Part shown: one piece after another, positions 1 through 10,378 of the stretch
How the letters are laid out: each line of letters begins with the position of its first letter
Numbering within the stretch: position 1 is the stretch's first letter
DNA from: Jimgerdemannia flammicorona
Taxonomy: Eukaryota; Mucoromycota; Endogonomycetes; Endogonales; Endogonaceae
Direction: 5' to 3'
Length of the DNA stretch: 31,671 nucleotides
NCBI GenBank assembly: GCA_003990745.1
Contig: RBNI01000415.1
Span: forward strand, 1 to 31,671
Position numbers and translations under genes: made by a program
Notes under the pieces: generated by a model
Seen by the model: only the letters and a program-made list of their open reading frames with translations
Database searches by the model: none
Told to the model about the DNA's origin: nothing

Positions 1-326
1 GAGGTTGCAAAATGGTGGGTGGCATCTTGGTTGTCGAGCTCGAGAACTGAGAGATAAAGAGGTCGAGTTGTGTGCGAGCGGCCAAGTGGGACGATGTTTG
101 GAGGTGCTGAGAGGAAATAGAAAGGTGACAAAGGTCGGGACAGCTGGTAGCAAGGTCGTCTGGGATGATGGAGAATATGGCGAGATATAAGCAAGTGGCA
201 TAGTAGTGGACGTTGGATTTTGAAGACTTACAGAATTTTTTGGGTATATTTCTAAATCTACAATCTTGTTGCGTCCTCAACATCCTTTTGTAGTTATATT
301 ACAATAGCCCATCTGCAATATCATAT
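1..326. other. Unmutated sequence at the window edge
   Basis: This stretch has ordinary base composition with many CpG dinucleotides, unlike the CpG-free DNA that starts at the LTR at 327. It contains a 61-codon open frame (5-190, + strand) that matches no family I recognise; no signal peptide, membrane segment or known motif is visible. It may be the edge of a host gene or intergenic DNA cut by the window. It marks the left limit of the RIPed block. Confidence 0.4.
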
Positions 327-1070
327 TGTGATGAGCGAACACTATAGCATAGCAGGATGATGTACAAAGAACACTTAGCATAGTTACCCCACATATGTAG
401 TTATCCACATGTATCACCAATTTATATAAATAATCAGATGTACTAAATTGTGACACACTGTCCTCTGAGAGAACACTCATCTCCTGAGGGAATACTCATC
501 TCTTAAGGGAATACTTATTCTCTGAAGAAACACTCATCCTCCAAAGGAATAAGTGATTACACCTTCTCTAAATTAGTCTTACTGTATATTCTATAATTAT
601 GCAGATAGCAATCACACTTGTATAAAATACTTCAAAGATTTGAGTGAATATATCTCAGTCTGAAATCTAAGCTAAAAGTAAAAGACAAGTCTGTCTAATA
701 TACTTTGAGAGATATGCCTGTCAAAAGCTACTTAATTTAGAAAAAATTACAATACTTAGGAGAAATACTCACTCAAGAGTCACTATTTAGAAGATTGTAA
801 GCTACTTCTAATTTTGCTTTAGTTCTCTTACTGAAAGTAAGTAAAGTTCATTTTGAGTTATTCTACATTTGGTCTACTTATTAAATTAAGTTTAAAGATT
901 ACTACTAAGTTCTAAGAATAGAACTCTATCTATTTGAGATAATTCTGAGAAGCTATCTGAGATAAACTATTGAATATTTTGTTACTTTTTGACAAAGTAA
1001 CTGGGGGCTTAAGCTAATTTACATAATTGTTCCACCTTGTAATTTATCTCTATTGAGCTAGTATATTATA
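327..1070 (+). repeat. 5' LTR of Gypsy-1
   Basis: It starts TGTGATGAGCG and ends near tatattata, which corresponds to cgttaca in the less mutated 3' copy. Alignment by eye to 8162-8896 is clear at both ends, for example the shared tataaaata box and the stretch around caaagtaactggggg. A hairpin GTTACTTT-ttgac-AAAGTAAC lies at about 982-1002. A TATA box (tataaaa, 621-627) matches that of the 3' LTR and supports the + orientation. The sequence is strongly AT-shifted by RIP, and no tRNA-type primer binding site is visible just after it. Confidence 0.8.
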
Positions 1071-1289
1071 TTTAAGAGCTCAACTGAAAAGAGGTTTGAA
1101 ATCTATATAACTTTTAACTCATAGAATTCAATAGATAAATATAATATATTTTATACAGTATCAATCTTTGCTACTATAGAAGAATGAATTTTCAGTAGTA
1201 TTTAAATAAAAAGAGAAGTAATTATCTCTAGACTTACCAACTATCCACTATCAGAAGAATCACAGAAGAAAATTAGTACTATATAAGAC

Positions 1290-2700
1290 TTTCTACTATT
1301 AGTCTAATTATCAAGTTTATATATTATTAATATATCAGATAAAGTAGCAGCCATATTACAAAAAGATCTGACCCAACTAGACCAGCTAGATAATACTGAC
1401 CACCTTGTTCAAAATTTTAACAAACTTGTATAGGAACTTAAAAATTACATTATCTGATTTTCTCTAGAAGTTTCATCTATTTTACTCTTATCTAGACCAG
1501 TAATTCTTCCAAGTCCAGTATCTTCAAGAATACTAAGAATTATATCAGTACTCTAAAGATCCAGTATCTATCTGATAATCTCAGATAGTTCTACTGAAAT
1601 TAGTATAAAGACTGATATAGAAACTAATATAAAAACTAAAGATAAACTAGAAAACAATAATAATAAAATAACAGTATTACTATATATATTCACAAAATAT
1701 CCAAAAGGATATCCAAGGGAAAAATACTATTAAAGAAATTATAACTCTAAAGAATTTATCACTTAGAAGATAAATTACTATCTTTAAAGTCTAGCTAAAA
1801 GAGTATATCAAAGGAATCTTTATCAGAATATCAAATAATCTAAAATTTGACCTAAGATAAGCTCTAGCTATTGTAAACTACTATGCAGATCAATATAAGA
1901 CCATATTCTACTAGTTAATTAAAAAGTATGTAGAAACTAAAACTCTTTATAAGATTCAGAAATTCATTATAAATATCAAGATAAATCTTAGAGAATCTCT
2001 ATAAGTATTTTTTTTATAAGAATTTAGAAGAGAATATATAATATCAAATTCAGTACTACTAATCAATATATTATTAGTCTAATAATCTTTATAAATAAAA
2101 TCTCTCTCAATATTATTTAATATATTTATACTTTAGTATTAAGTGATCTGATGAATAAGTAGATACTGTCTAAAGAAAGAGCTACTTTACCAGTATAGAA
2201 GTATATCCCCTAGTCACTCTTCTCCCTATTTATGATAAGAATGGCTGCTGATTTATAAGACAGTAAGAGATTAATAATTAAAAATAGTACTTCTAAGTAA
2301 TAAGATATTATTACTATGAGAAACATCTAAGCTACTGAATCTATCAGTATGAGAAGATCTATCTCAGTCAAGATGTCATAGTATATATACTTAAGAAAGA
2401 AGAGAACAGAGCTAGAATTCAAAAAGAGCCAGCCAGGAGACTCACAAAAAAGACTCTTGAGATCTATAATCTAAAAGATAATATCTTAGCTCTTACCAGA
2501 TATACAATCTGTCAAAAATAGATAGAAGCTGTTATCAACTTTATAGAAGCTCTATACTCAACTGAGAAAAGAGATATTAACTATCTTTAAGATCTTTTTA
2601 CTGAAGCCAGATAGCTATATCTCAACATCAGAGCCTAGAGACTTATAACTATAAAAGTCTCTGCTCAAGGATAACCTATATTTAGCAAGAATATTATACA
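1290..2700 (+). pseudogene. Gypsy-1 gag region, RIP-inactivated
   Basis: Between the 5' LTR and the dUTPase domain there is about 1.4 kb whose + strand frames read as a helical, charged capsid-like protein once RIP-type stops are ignored. One example is the frame over about 1350-1440 (IISDKVAAILQKDL), and another the stretch over about 1770-2000 with YYADQYKTIFYQLIKKYVET. The position fits gag, but no zinc knuckle or protease signature could be placed here, so the gag identity rests on context. Every frame has many TAA and TAG codons. The limits are approximate. Confidence 0.5.
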
Positions 2701-2740
2701 ATATCTTACTATATCCTGAAGCTATTTCTTTAATAAAAGC

Positions 2741-3115
2741 TTATAAAGAAGATATAGACTATTATCTCTACAATCTTTAAGATATAACTGTGAGTTCTGA
2801 AAACATAGTACTACTCAGTACAGGGCTTACTATATAATCCTCCAAAGGAATATATATTTAGTTAATCTTGAGATCAGAACTGGTAAAACAAAAAGTTATT
2901 ATAGAAGAAGAAATAATAGACCCTGAATATATAGGTAAAATTAAGATTATCTTGAGAAATAGTAGCTCTGAATAGATCTGAATCAATAGAAAAGAAAAAG
3001 TTACTCAAGTAGTCTTTATAGAAGTCAAGACACTCCAACCATAAGAGGTCTCTGAACTAATCCAAGGTATGAGACAGATCAAAGAATTTGAAAGTTTAGA
3101 TAAGAAGGAAGTACA
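2741..3115 (+). pseudogene. Gypsy-1 dUTPase domain, RIP-inactivated
   Basis: dUTPase hydrolyses dUTP to dUMP and keeps uracil out of newly made DNA. One + strand frame shows the conserved family motifs in order: ENIVLLSTGLTI (motif 1 region), LRSELVKQK (motif 2, usually PRSGLA), IIDPEYIGKIKIIL (motif 3, with the catalytic Asp), INRKEKVTQVVF (motif 4) and RQIKEFESLDKK (motif 5, usually R-x-x-GFGS). The changes from consensus, such as Gly to Glu or Arg and Gln codon to stop, are RIP-type transitions. The domain lies upstream of reverse transcriptase. A second RIPed copy of the same region is at 29937-30365. The domain is damaged and cannot make protein. Confidence 0.82.
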
Positions 3116-3559
3116 TATATCTTCCTCAGATCAACTACTTTAAAAAAAATATACCTCAATAAGTATCAGCTAGTTAAACTCTACAAAAAACTCATTCTAG
3201 AACTAGGAGAGCAAACTATCTTTGAAATCTTTATACTATTAGACCCCAGGAAGCTCTTTTTTAAATTAAATAAAGATCTTAGAAATCTTGATATAGAAGG
3301 ATACACATTCTCTGATAAGATGAACTTAGTATATTCTTGAGCAATCAACCATAGTTGAGATAACATTATCTTGTTAAAAGAAATCATTATAGGATATCTA
3401 GTATTTTATCTCAATTAGATATATAGAGAAGTCTATAAATTGAATCTATCAGGAAATAGTAAACAGATCTTAGAAAAAAGAAAAGATTTCTCTGTAATCC
3501 AGGAGAAAATAAAGCCTTCTACTAATATTATAGAAAAACTAATATCTCAGTAATAATAG

Positions 3560-4720
3560 CAACTAGTAGAACTTCTTTATAAATATCAGAATATCTTTAC
3601 TACAAACTATAACAATCTACTATATAATCTATTATATCACTATAGACTATAAAAAGCTCAATTTAGTAATAGAAAAAGATTCTTATCTCTTATCTTAAAT
3701 TGTTGATCTCCTAGACTAATTACAGAATACTAGATACTTCAGCAGTATAGATCTCTTTGCAGAATTCTATAAAATTCCTATAGATTCCAAGAATATTTAA
3801 AAGACAGTCTTTTTTATCTTAGGAAAACTGTTTAAATATCTTAAAATACTCTTTGAACTTTACAATACACCTCTATCTTATAAAGAATAATGAACTCAGT
3901 TTATATTCTACTGATTCACTACTATCTAATTATCTATATAGATGATTTCAGAAATATTTACAATATCTAGAAGAATTATTTCAACTCACTCAAAAGAACT
4001 ATCTGAGACTTAATACTAAGAAATACTATTTTAGAAAGCAGAAACTTAAAATACTTAGATTTGTAGTTTCTAAAGAAGAAACCCATATAGATTTAAAGAA
4101 AACTGAGAAAATCAACAACTGATCAGTATCTCAGACTCTAAAGGAAGCACTATTCTTTCTGATACTAGTATCTTATTATAGAAGATTTATTAGAAATTTT
4201 GTCAAAACTGCTATATCAATCTGAGTCTTACTCAAGAAAGAAATACCATATAAATAGAAGAAACTACAGGATCTAGTCTTTAAGAAACTCAAATATTACA
4301 TAATTATAGCACTAGTCCTTATATGACCTAATTTGTAAAAGTTATTCATTTTATATACAGATATCTCTAAAAATGATCTTAGAGTAGTTCTAACCTAAAA
4401 AGAACCTGATCAGCTATTATATGATAGCTTATATAAGTTAAGCTATTAATAAATAGTAAGCCAACTATAATAGTACTAAATAGAAATATCTTGCAGTTAT
4501 ATGAACAGTTACCCTATCTTATTAAAAAAAGATTCACTCTAATAACTGACTATATTACTATCAAATAGCTATTCCACTATAAGAAATCTACTAGAATCCT
4601 TGTATGTTAGATTCTGATCTTATAAAATTACAAAATCACTATCATCTACAAAGTAGAAAAAGCTTGTAATAATATTGATATACTTTCTTACTAAGCCCAA
4701 GTAGGATATATCTCAGAACT
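3560..4720 (+). pseudogene. Gypsy-1 reverse transcriptase and RNase H, RIP-inactivated
   Basis: One frame, broken by RIP-type stops, contains KAQLVIEKDSYLL (the family's K-x-x-YPLP region) at about 3650 and RYFSSIDLFAEFYKIPID, the SKIDL.SGYHQI block with the first catalytic Asp. The polymerase box IYIDDF lies near 3934-3951, followed by KKYYFRKQKLKYLGFVVS and YYRRFIRNF. RNase H begins near 4345 with FILYTDISKNDLRVVL. These match Ty3/Gypsy RT and RNase H in order and spacing. The frame is cut after RNase H by the foldback element at 4721. No frameshift is needed to follow it, only stops and missense transitions. Confidence 0.85.
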
Positions 4721-5263
4721 AGTACTCCTAATGAGTCAATTTAATCCAGATTGGATTCAGATTGATTCAGATTGATTTGGATTGAATCCCATCCAGATCA
4801 ACTCAGATGGGATTCAAATCCCATCTGGATGGATTTGAATCAACCATTATTTTGATTTCCAAATTAGACAATTAAATGTTTACATCAATAACTTGATGAA
4901 TAATCATCCAAATTTGATTATATTGATATCATTTGAAAGCCCTTAATAAGGCCTATCTAATGATATCAAAACATTGAAATCAGATTATGCATTGCTGAGT
5001 TATGAAGGAAACTGTCTGAATTGCTGATTTTGGAAATTTCATCAAATAGAACATTTTCCTTAATTTCTCGGCAATGTGTAATCCAATTGTAATGTTCTTG
5101 GTATCATTAGAAAGGCCTTATTAAGGGCTTTCAAATGACACCAAGATCATCAAATTTGGATAATTATCCATCAAGTTATTGATGTAAACATTTAATTGTC
5201 TAATTTGGAAATCAAAATAATGGTTGATTCGAATCCCATCCAGATTGACTTGTTTGGAGCACT
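4721..5263. mobile_element. Foldback element (MITE-like), copy 1, 543 bp
   Basis: The sequence is an almost complete inverted repeat. The left arm (4721 to about 5015) pairs with the right arm (about 5049-5263), leaving a short loop. The ends are AGTACTCC and GGAGCACT. The flanks are ctcagaact at 4712-4720 and again at 5265-5273, a 9-bp target duplication (the base before it differs). The left arm has extra short repeats of gattcagattga type near the tip. It encodes nothing. It keeps CpGs (about 5065 and 5229) inside a host element with almost none, so it probably inserted after, or escaped, RIP. A 9-bp duplication with long terminal inverted repeats fits a non-autonomous Mutator-like element; this is inference. 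Confidence 0.85.
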
Positions 5264-5479
5264 ACTCAGAACTATACTCTAAAAGAAGTTCCTACAACTA
5301 TTAAAGAGTAAGAACTCATTTGACAAGAATACCAGAAGGTCTCTCAAGGATAGATAAATATAAAGGAGAAGTAGCAAAAAATAGATTAACATTGATCTTA
5401 TCTCAGAATATAAATCAGAGATATACTCAAGAGATATAATATCTACCAGAAGTATTAAGAAATAAAGAACCATCAAACA

Positions 5480-6233
5480 CTACTACAACTGATTATATTA
5501 CTTATCCATATCTTTTAAAGATAGAGAGTAGATATTATTAGACCTTTGTTAGTTATACTAAGAAGAAACAAATATATTCTAGTATTTTTAAAATATTTAA
5601 CCAAATGACTGAAAGCTTTTCAATAGAAATCACTAATACTTTAACTATTATTGGCCTCCTCTATAGCTTCATACTCAGATATAGATCCTCAGAAGAATTT
5701 ATCTCTAATTGTAGTATAGAATTTATTAATATATAAGTTAGTTATAACTTATATATAAATTTATAAGATCTACTTAAAAAGAACTACATCATACTACTCT
5801 CAGACCAATGGTATAATAGAACAAATAAATCAGACCATTAAAAAAGAACTTATTTAAGTTAATTCTACTAATTGAGATTACTACTTATTAAAGATTCTAT
5901 GTAAAATTTAAAACATCTCTACTATCTCTATTAAATAAAAGCTATTCAAGATGATATTTACTGAGAAAATCAGAACTACTGATTATGAGAATCTTGGAGA
6001 ACTTCTGGATAAGACAGAATAATTGTGAAGTCAAGTCTAAACTCAGATATATAATCAAGGTCTAAAAAAAAGAGAAAAAGTACTATAATTAAAAGTAAAA
6101 GAATCAGAAGATTAAGATCAGAGACCAAGTTCTTGTTTGGAGAAATATGATCAAAATCAATTTTACTATTAATCTGAAATTCAAATGAGAAGAATCTTAT
6201 CTTATATATAATATCAGATAAATAAGTATCTAT
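5480..6233 (+). pseudogene. Gypsy-1 integrase, RIP-inactivated
   Basis: The frame over about 5531-5625 reads DIIRPLLVILRRNKYILVF and YLTK, matching the first catalytic Asp block of retroelement integrases. At about 5795-5850 it reads TTSYYSQTNGIIEQINQTIK, the SYHPQTNGQ.ER.N.T block carrying the catalytic Glu. Near 6120 DQVLVWRNMI and then FKWEESYLIYNIR match the C-terminal GPY/F module. The zinc-binding N-terminus (5280-5480) cannot be read with confidence. Translation is broken throughout by stops. The C-terminus is interrupted by the solo LTR at 6234 and appears to resume at about 7552. Confidence 0.78.
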
Positions 6234-7547
6234 TGTAATATATCTGGCTCAATAGAGACAAATTACAAAGTTGAGACAGCTATATAGATTAGCTTAAGCT
6301 CTCAGTTACTTTGTTAAAAAGTAATAAAATATTTAGTAGTTTCTCTCAAAAATAGATATAAGTTCTTCTGTTTATATAATATAAATAATTTTGGTAATTT
6401 CCTTATTAGATAGTATGGGTTTAGTATAATATAGCAATTTTTCAAAAAGTGTAGATTTTCTCTTAACTCAGCAAAGTTATATCAAATGACTGCTCCATTT
6501 GTATAAAAAAATTCATTGTGAAGATGCATCTATTATACTGGCTTTAATATATATTAAGGAATTTCTATAGCTGGTAGACTTCTCTAAGTTCTTTAGAATA
6601 AATATAATAAGTAGACTAAAATCAGCAAAATTTTTCTTTATATCAGAAATTAGACCAGAGTGAAATCAGACAAAGCTTACAATCTCCTGAATAGTGCTCT
6701 TAATAAATTGAATCAAAGGTCTAATTCAATTTAATTCAAATTAAATCAAAGGCTAATTTGATTCAAAATTTGATTTTAACTATATTTTTCAAAATGTAAT
6801 AACTCAATGAAAACATATCTATATTTAATGGTCTTTAGTATATTAGATTTCCCTATATAAGAGAAATCTAACAAGTTAAATATTATTAAATTTAGATATA
6901 TATTCATTAAGTTATTATATTTTAAAAAATAGAGTTCAAATCAGACCCTCAATTTGATTTGAATTCAATTCAATTTGAACTTTATTCAAATTGAAAAATT
7001 ACCAATTCAATTCAATTTGAATTGATTTAATTTATTTGAGAGTATTACTCCTGAATAGTAGCTTTAGAGCAGACATTTCTCCTAAGTATTGTAATTTTTT
7101 TTCTTTAGAATTAAGTAGCTCTTAGTAGGTATATCTCTCAAAGTATATTAGACTGACTTATCTTTTACTTTTGAACTTTTAAGACTGAGGTTTATTTACT
7201 CAAATCTCTAAGATATTTTATATAAGTATATATAGTTACTATCTAGTTTCTATCTAGGTAATTATAGAATATAAAGTGAGACTAATTTAGAAAAATATAA
7301 TCTCTCATTCTGATATAGAATGGATATTCTTTATAGAATAGGTGTTTTCTGTAGAATAGATATTTTATTTGAGATAATTATTTCAGTTAGAATGAGAGTT
7401 TGAGCTGAGATAAAATCAATATATCTAATTTAATATATCTGATTATTTATACAAATTATAATATATATAGGTAACTATAAAGGTTAACTAACTATATAAG
7501 TATTTTTTAAATATTATTTAGCTTTACTATAATATTCACTCATTATA
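6234..7547 (-). repeat. Solo LTR of a Gypsy-1-related family, reverse orientation
   Basis: The reverse complement aligns with the LTRs at 327-1070 and 8162-8896 over most of their length, from TATAATGAGTGAATATTATAG at one end to gagccagatatattaca at the other. It carries no coding interior and is flanked by ctat at 6230-6233 and at 7548-7551, a 4-bp target duplication, so it is best read as a solo LTR inserted into the integrase C-terminus. Without the foldback element inside it (6693-7046) it is about 950 bp, roughly 200 bp longer than its relatives, with extra sequence near 6390-6600. It is strongly RIPed. Confidence 0.75.
6693..7046. mobile_element. Foldback element, copy 2, 354 bp
   Basis: It begins AGTGCTCT and ends AGAGTATT, and folds back over its whole length around a centre near 6855 (ccctatataagagaa). 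It is flanked by ctcctgaat at 6684-6692 and at 7048-7056, an exact 9-bp target duplication with one extra a at the right junction, the same arrangement as copy 1. The subterminal part consists of runs of aattcaaattga type. It interrupts the solo LTR, and no coding frame is present. Confidence 0.85.
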
Positions 7548-7551
7548 CTAT

Positions 7552-8161
7552 ATATTTTGAGAACTCTAGTTCATATCAATCACCTTAAGATATACCTTCT
7601 ACTAATATAATAAATCAGAGGATTGATCACTATCTTCAGATCCTTGTTCTCAGCTCTTTTTAGGCTCTTTCAGTTTTCTTACTTAGTTCTACAAAACCAA
7701 TGAATTCCAGCTTTAACAGATCTAAATATACCAAGAGAATCTCATCTTAGTAGAATATCTGCTACAGATCTACTAACTGCAGGCCTACTATGTAATTAGT
7801 AAACAGCTACAAGACCTCTCAGCTTTAGAATAGACTTATATCTGTAATATTACTAATCTATTCTGAAAGAATACTACTGCTGTAGATAGACTCTATACAA
7901 TCTATAAGTACAGTATTATAGTACTAATGCAGGTCTAGTTCTCTCTAAGTAATATATATAAAGAATGAATATAACTATCTATCTGAATATTATTAACTAT
8001 ATTAAAGTTCTGTTCTTTAAAGAAGATGAAGAGTCTTTAAAATAAGTAATCCAGATGTAGAAGAAGAAAATAGTACAGGAGTAGATATAGAAGATTTCTA
8101 TATATATCACAATGATGACTAAAGAATAGTTTAGAATAGACTATTCTTTAATATAGGCTGA
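7552..8161 (+). pseudogene. End of Gypsy-1 pol and a post-pol stretch
   Basis: Just after the solo LTR one frame reads RTLVHINHLKIYL (about 7560-7600), which resembles the final segment of Gypsy pol proteins, so the polyprotein probably ended soon after. About 550 bp remain before the 3' LTR, more than a simple untranslated tail needs. A second frame over about 7590-8040 reads as a helix-like protein (for example LVEYLLQIY and VDRLYTIYKYSIIVLMQ) with stops only of RIP type, but stop density here cannot separate coding from chance. A purine-rich stretch at about 8058-8096 could contain the polypurine tract. No product is recognised. Confidence 0.4.
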
Positions 8162-8896
8162 TGTAATAAGCAAATACTATAGTATAGTCAGATAATATAC
8201 AATGAATACTTAGTATAGTTTTTCTATATAATTATCTATATATATCACAATTTATATAAATAATTAGATATATCAAATAGGGTATATTAATTTTGTCCCA
8301 GCTAGAACACTCATCCTAGCTAAAACTCTTATCTCAAGTAGAATATCTGTTCCATATGAGACACCTATCCCACAAGGTCATACTTTTTCTAAATTAGCCC
8401 TACTGTATATTCTATAATTATCCAGATAGCAACCAGATAGCAACCATACTTGTATAAAATACCCCAGAGATTTGAGTGAATATACCTCAGTCTGAAAAGT
8501 CAAAGAAAAGCAAAAACTAATTGTCTGGTATATTTAGGAGAAATGTCTGTCAAAAGCCACTTAATTCAGAAAGAATTGCAATACTTAGGAGATACATCTG
8601 CCAACAAGCCTCTGCCAAGAATTTATGAGCTTTATTCCCTTTTCCACTCTGGTCCACTTTCTGATGCAAAGAAGTCTGCTGATTTTAGTCTGCTTACCAG
8701 ATTAAGCCTGAAGAACTCTGAAATATCCGTCACTTTCAAATCACCATTTTATGCCGAATCCGTGCCCAATAAGGAAATCGCCGAAATCATCTGCTAGAAA
8801 TCAATCGGACATTTTGTAACTTTTTGACAAAGTAACTGGGGGCTCAAGCCAATCTACATAGCCGCCCCAACCTTGTAATTGAGCCGGCACGTTACA
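8162..8896 (+). repeat. 3' LTR of Gypsy-1, only half RIPed
   Basis: It starts TGTAATAAGC and ends ggcacgttaca, in the same orientation and at nearly the same length as the 5' LTR. The first 370 bp are AT-shifted like the rest of the element. From about 8530 the sequence keeps CpA and then CpG sites and has ordinary composition, so it is the best available view of the unmutated LTR. An 84-codon open frame at 8543-8797 is incidental: it exists only because this half escaped mutation and it has no counterpart in the other LTRs. Confidence 0.78.
8453..8459 (+). promoter_or_regulatory. Putative TATA box of the Gypsy-1 LTR
   Basis: The heptamer tataaaa followed by taccccagag lies mid-LTR, and the same box occurs at 621-627 in the 5' LTR. 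Its orientation agrees with the + strand gag-pol. The assignment is by sequence alone. Confidence 0.45.
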
Positions 8897-10378
8897 CCAT
8901 CTACATGCAATAGATCTCTTCGCCCGCGATAAATTGATCTCTCTTCCTCCCCATCTGCATGCAATACTTGCGCACTCAATACACGTACCCGCAGCAAGGA
9001 GGTTAAAGATAGACACAGTTGTGAATGGCATTTTCAGTTGATCCGAAAGATGCGCTCCGTCGAGTCGCTACGTCGAGTCGCTACAAGGGGGTGGAAGAAG
9101 CGCTCGCAGAACAGGGACTCTTCTCTTCTTTTTGAGCCTGGTCGTGGACGAGCGTATGAACATGTTGTCACCTTCGCTTTCCGTTTGCTTTGCCACTCCT
9201 TTGGCGAGAGAGATATGCGATGATGTCAGTCACAGAAAAATCGACTTTGGTACACCTTTCCAGGCAATACATAGCGTCTATCTTCGGGAGCTGAAAGGGA
9301 GGGACTAATCTCGCAGATTTGACATATGGACGCAAAGGGAGTGCAGGTATGTTTGAGGGGAAGGGAGGCACAGTCTTCGATGCGAAACATGCACATTGGC
9401 AAAGCCATGTTGTGCGGCGCACGTATATTGGGTTCCGTATTGACTTGAACGCAGATACAAATGAAAAAACTGGTTGACAGTTCTGAAATCATTAGCTTCA
9501 ACCGCTACGAGAACCCTCGTTTCACGATAATAAGGGTCGAAACGACGTTCCATGACCTTTGCACAAGTTCGAACTAAAACCACAATGAGACAGCGGCGGA
9601 TGGGTAGATCAGTTCCACCACTACCTAGAAAGTTATTATGCCGACCGACAACACTGCGCTCAAATCCATCTTAGCAACCAAAAGAATCAAAAGAATCCAA
9701 AGGAAGGATAGCGCAGTAGATTGTAAAGTTGATTTGCTAGTTTACTGTCGAATTGTAGAGTACGAAGACACTAGACACACATGGGTACGATTGTGAAACA
9801 AGGACAGGGCATGGCTTCCATCTGTCATGCCGCAATCAGTTAACTCCAAAAAAAAATTCGTCGTTGTAATTGGAGCTAGCGAGACGGGCAACGATTAATA
9901 TGGACATAGCGATCCTCGCACAGATCGGCATCAAATAAGCGTAAGCGCCTTTCCTCGGAATCCGACGGAGCAATAAATGTACTGGATTGCATTCGTCGCT
10001 CCACATATAAAGCTCGTGAATTTCACACTGCTAGCGGTTTCAGAAGTAATTAGCCACATTCCGGTAGGCCATAAACAAAGGTGCCGACTATGAGTGGCGA
10101 AGATTATTATTTTCTTAATTAATGGAATTCTGATCTTTATTATGTTATCACTATTATTTTTATTTCCGGGGGCGGTGTGATTTTGATTTTGATTTTGATT
10201 TTGATTTTGATTTTTTTTTTTTCCATTCTAAGAAGAGCCGAACTGCCTTATTGCACGGAAGGGGCAGGAGCAGCAGTGTCTAATTATTGGCGACGTGCAG
10301 CGCAAACCGGTTCTGTAGCGCCTACGTCCATCACCAATCAAGGGCGTGCCTGCATCGCCAATCACAACCGAACCCTCC
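8897..10378. other. Gene-poor island of ordinary composition, no gene recognised
   Basis: This stretch has normal CpG content. Several open frames of 60-90 codons overlap on both strands (9038-9583), but none shows a recognisable domain, and their mutual overlap argues against coding. Small repeats are present: ccatctRcatgcaata occurs at 8897 and about 8951, and the 13-mer gtcgagtcgctac is tandemly doubled at 9059-9084. No tRNA or rRNA was seen. It probably holds intergenic DNA and the 3' flank of the gene at 10379-10864; a spliced gene with short exons cannot be excluded. Confidence 0.4.
10179..10222. repeat. GATTTT microsatellite ending in poly(T)
   Basis: About five tandem gatttt units run directly into a 12-13 base T run. 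It lies 160 bp beyond the stop codon of the - strand gene, in what is probably its 3' flank. Such runs vary in length between strains. Confidence 0.9.

Larger units (their letters stand above)
327..8896 (+). mobile_element. Gypsy-1: RIPed Ty3/Gypsy LTR retrotransposon with nested insertions
   Basis: Direct LTRs of about 740 bp (327-1070 and 8162-8896) bracket a + strand gag-pol region whose order is gag, dUTPase, reverse transcriptase, RNase H and integrase. That order, with integrase after RNase H, defines Ty3/Gypsy. Nearly all CpG is gone, and the frames are broken by stops at expected Gln, Arg and Trp positions, so the element is dead through RIP. Later insertions are a foldback element (4721-5263) and an inverted solo LTR (6234-7547). 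No convincing target duplication was found for the whole element: the 4 bp before 327 are atat and those after 8896 are ccat. The identity as one element is an inference from LTR orientation and domain order. Confidence 0.8.

Noticed and set aside
327..7547. Gypsy-1 first seemed to be flanked by inverted LTRs (327-1070 against 6234-7547).
   Set aside because: A third LTR at 8162-8896 is in direct orientation with the first, the TATA box agrees with that orientation, and the inverted one has its own 4-bp duplication, so it is a separate solo LTR.
8543..8797. An open frame of 84 codons (+ strand) as a possible gene.
   Set aside because: It lies entirely inside the LTR and is open only because this half was not RIPed; the other LTRs show no such frame.
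9059..9084. Tandem 13-mer gtcgagtcgctac as a possible CRISPR or satellite.
   Set aside because: There are only two units with no spacer; it is a simple local duplication in a eukaryotic sequence.
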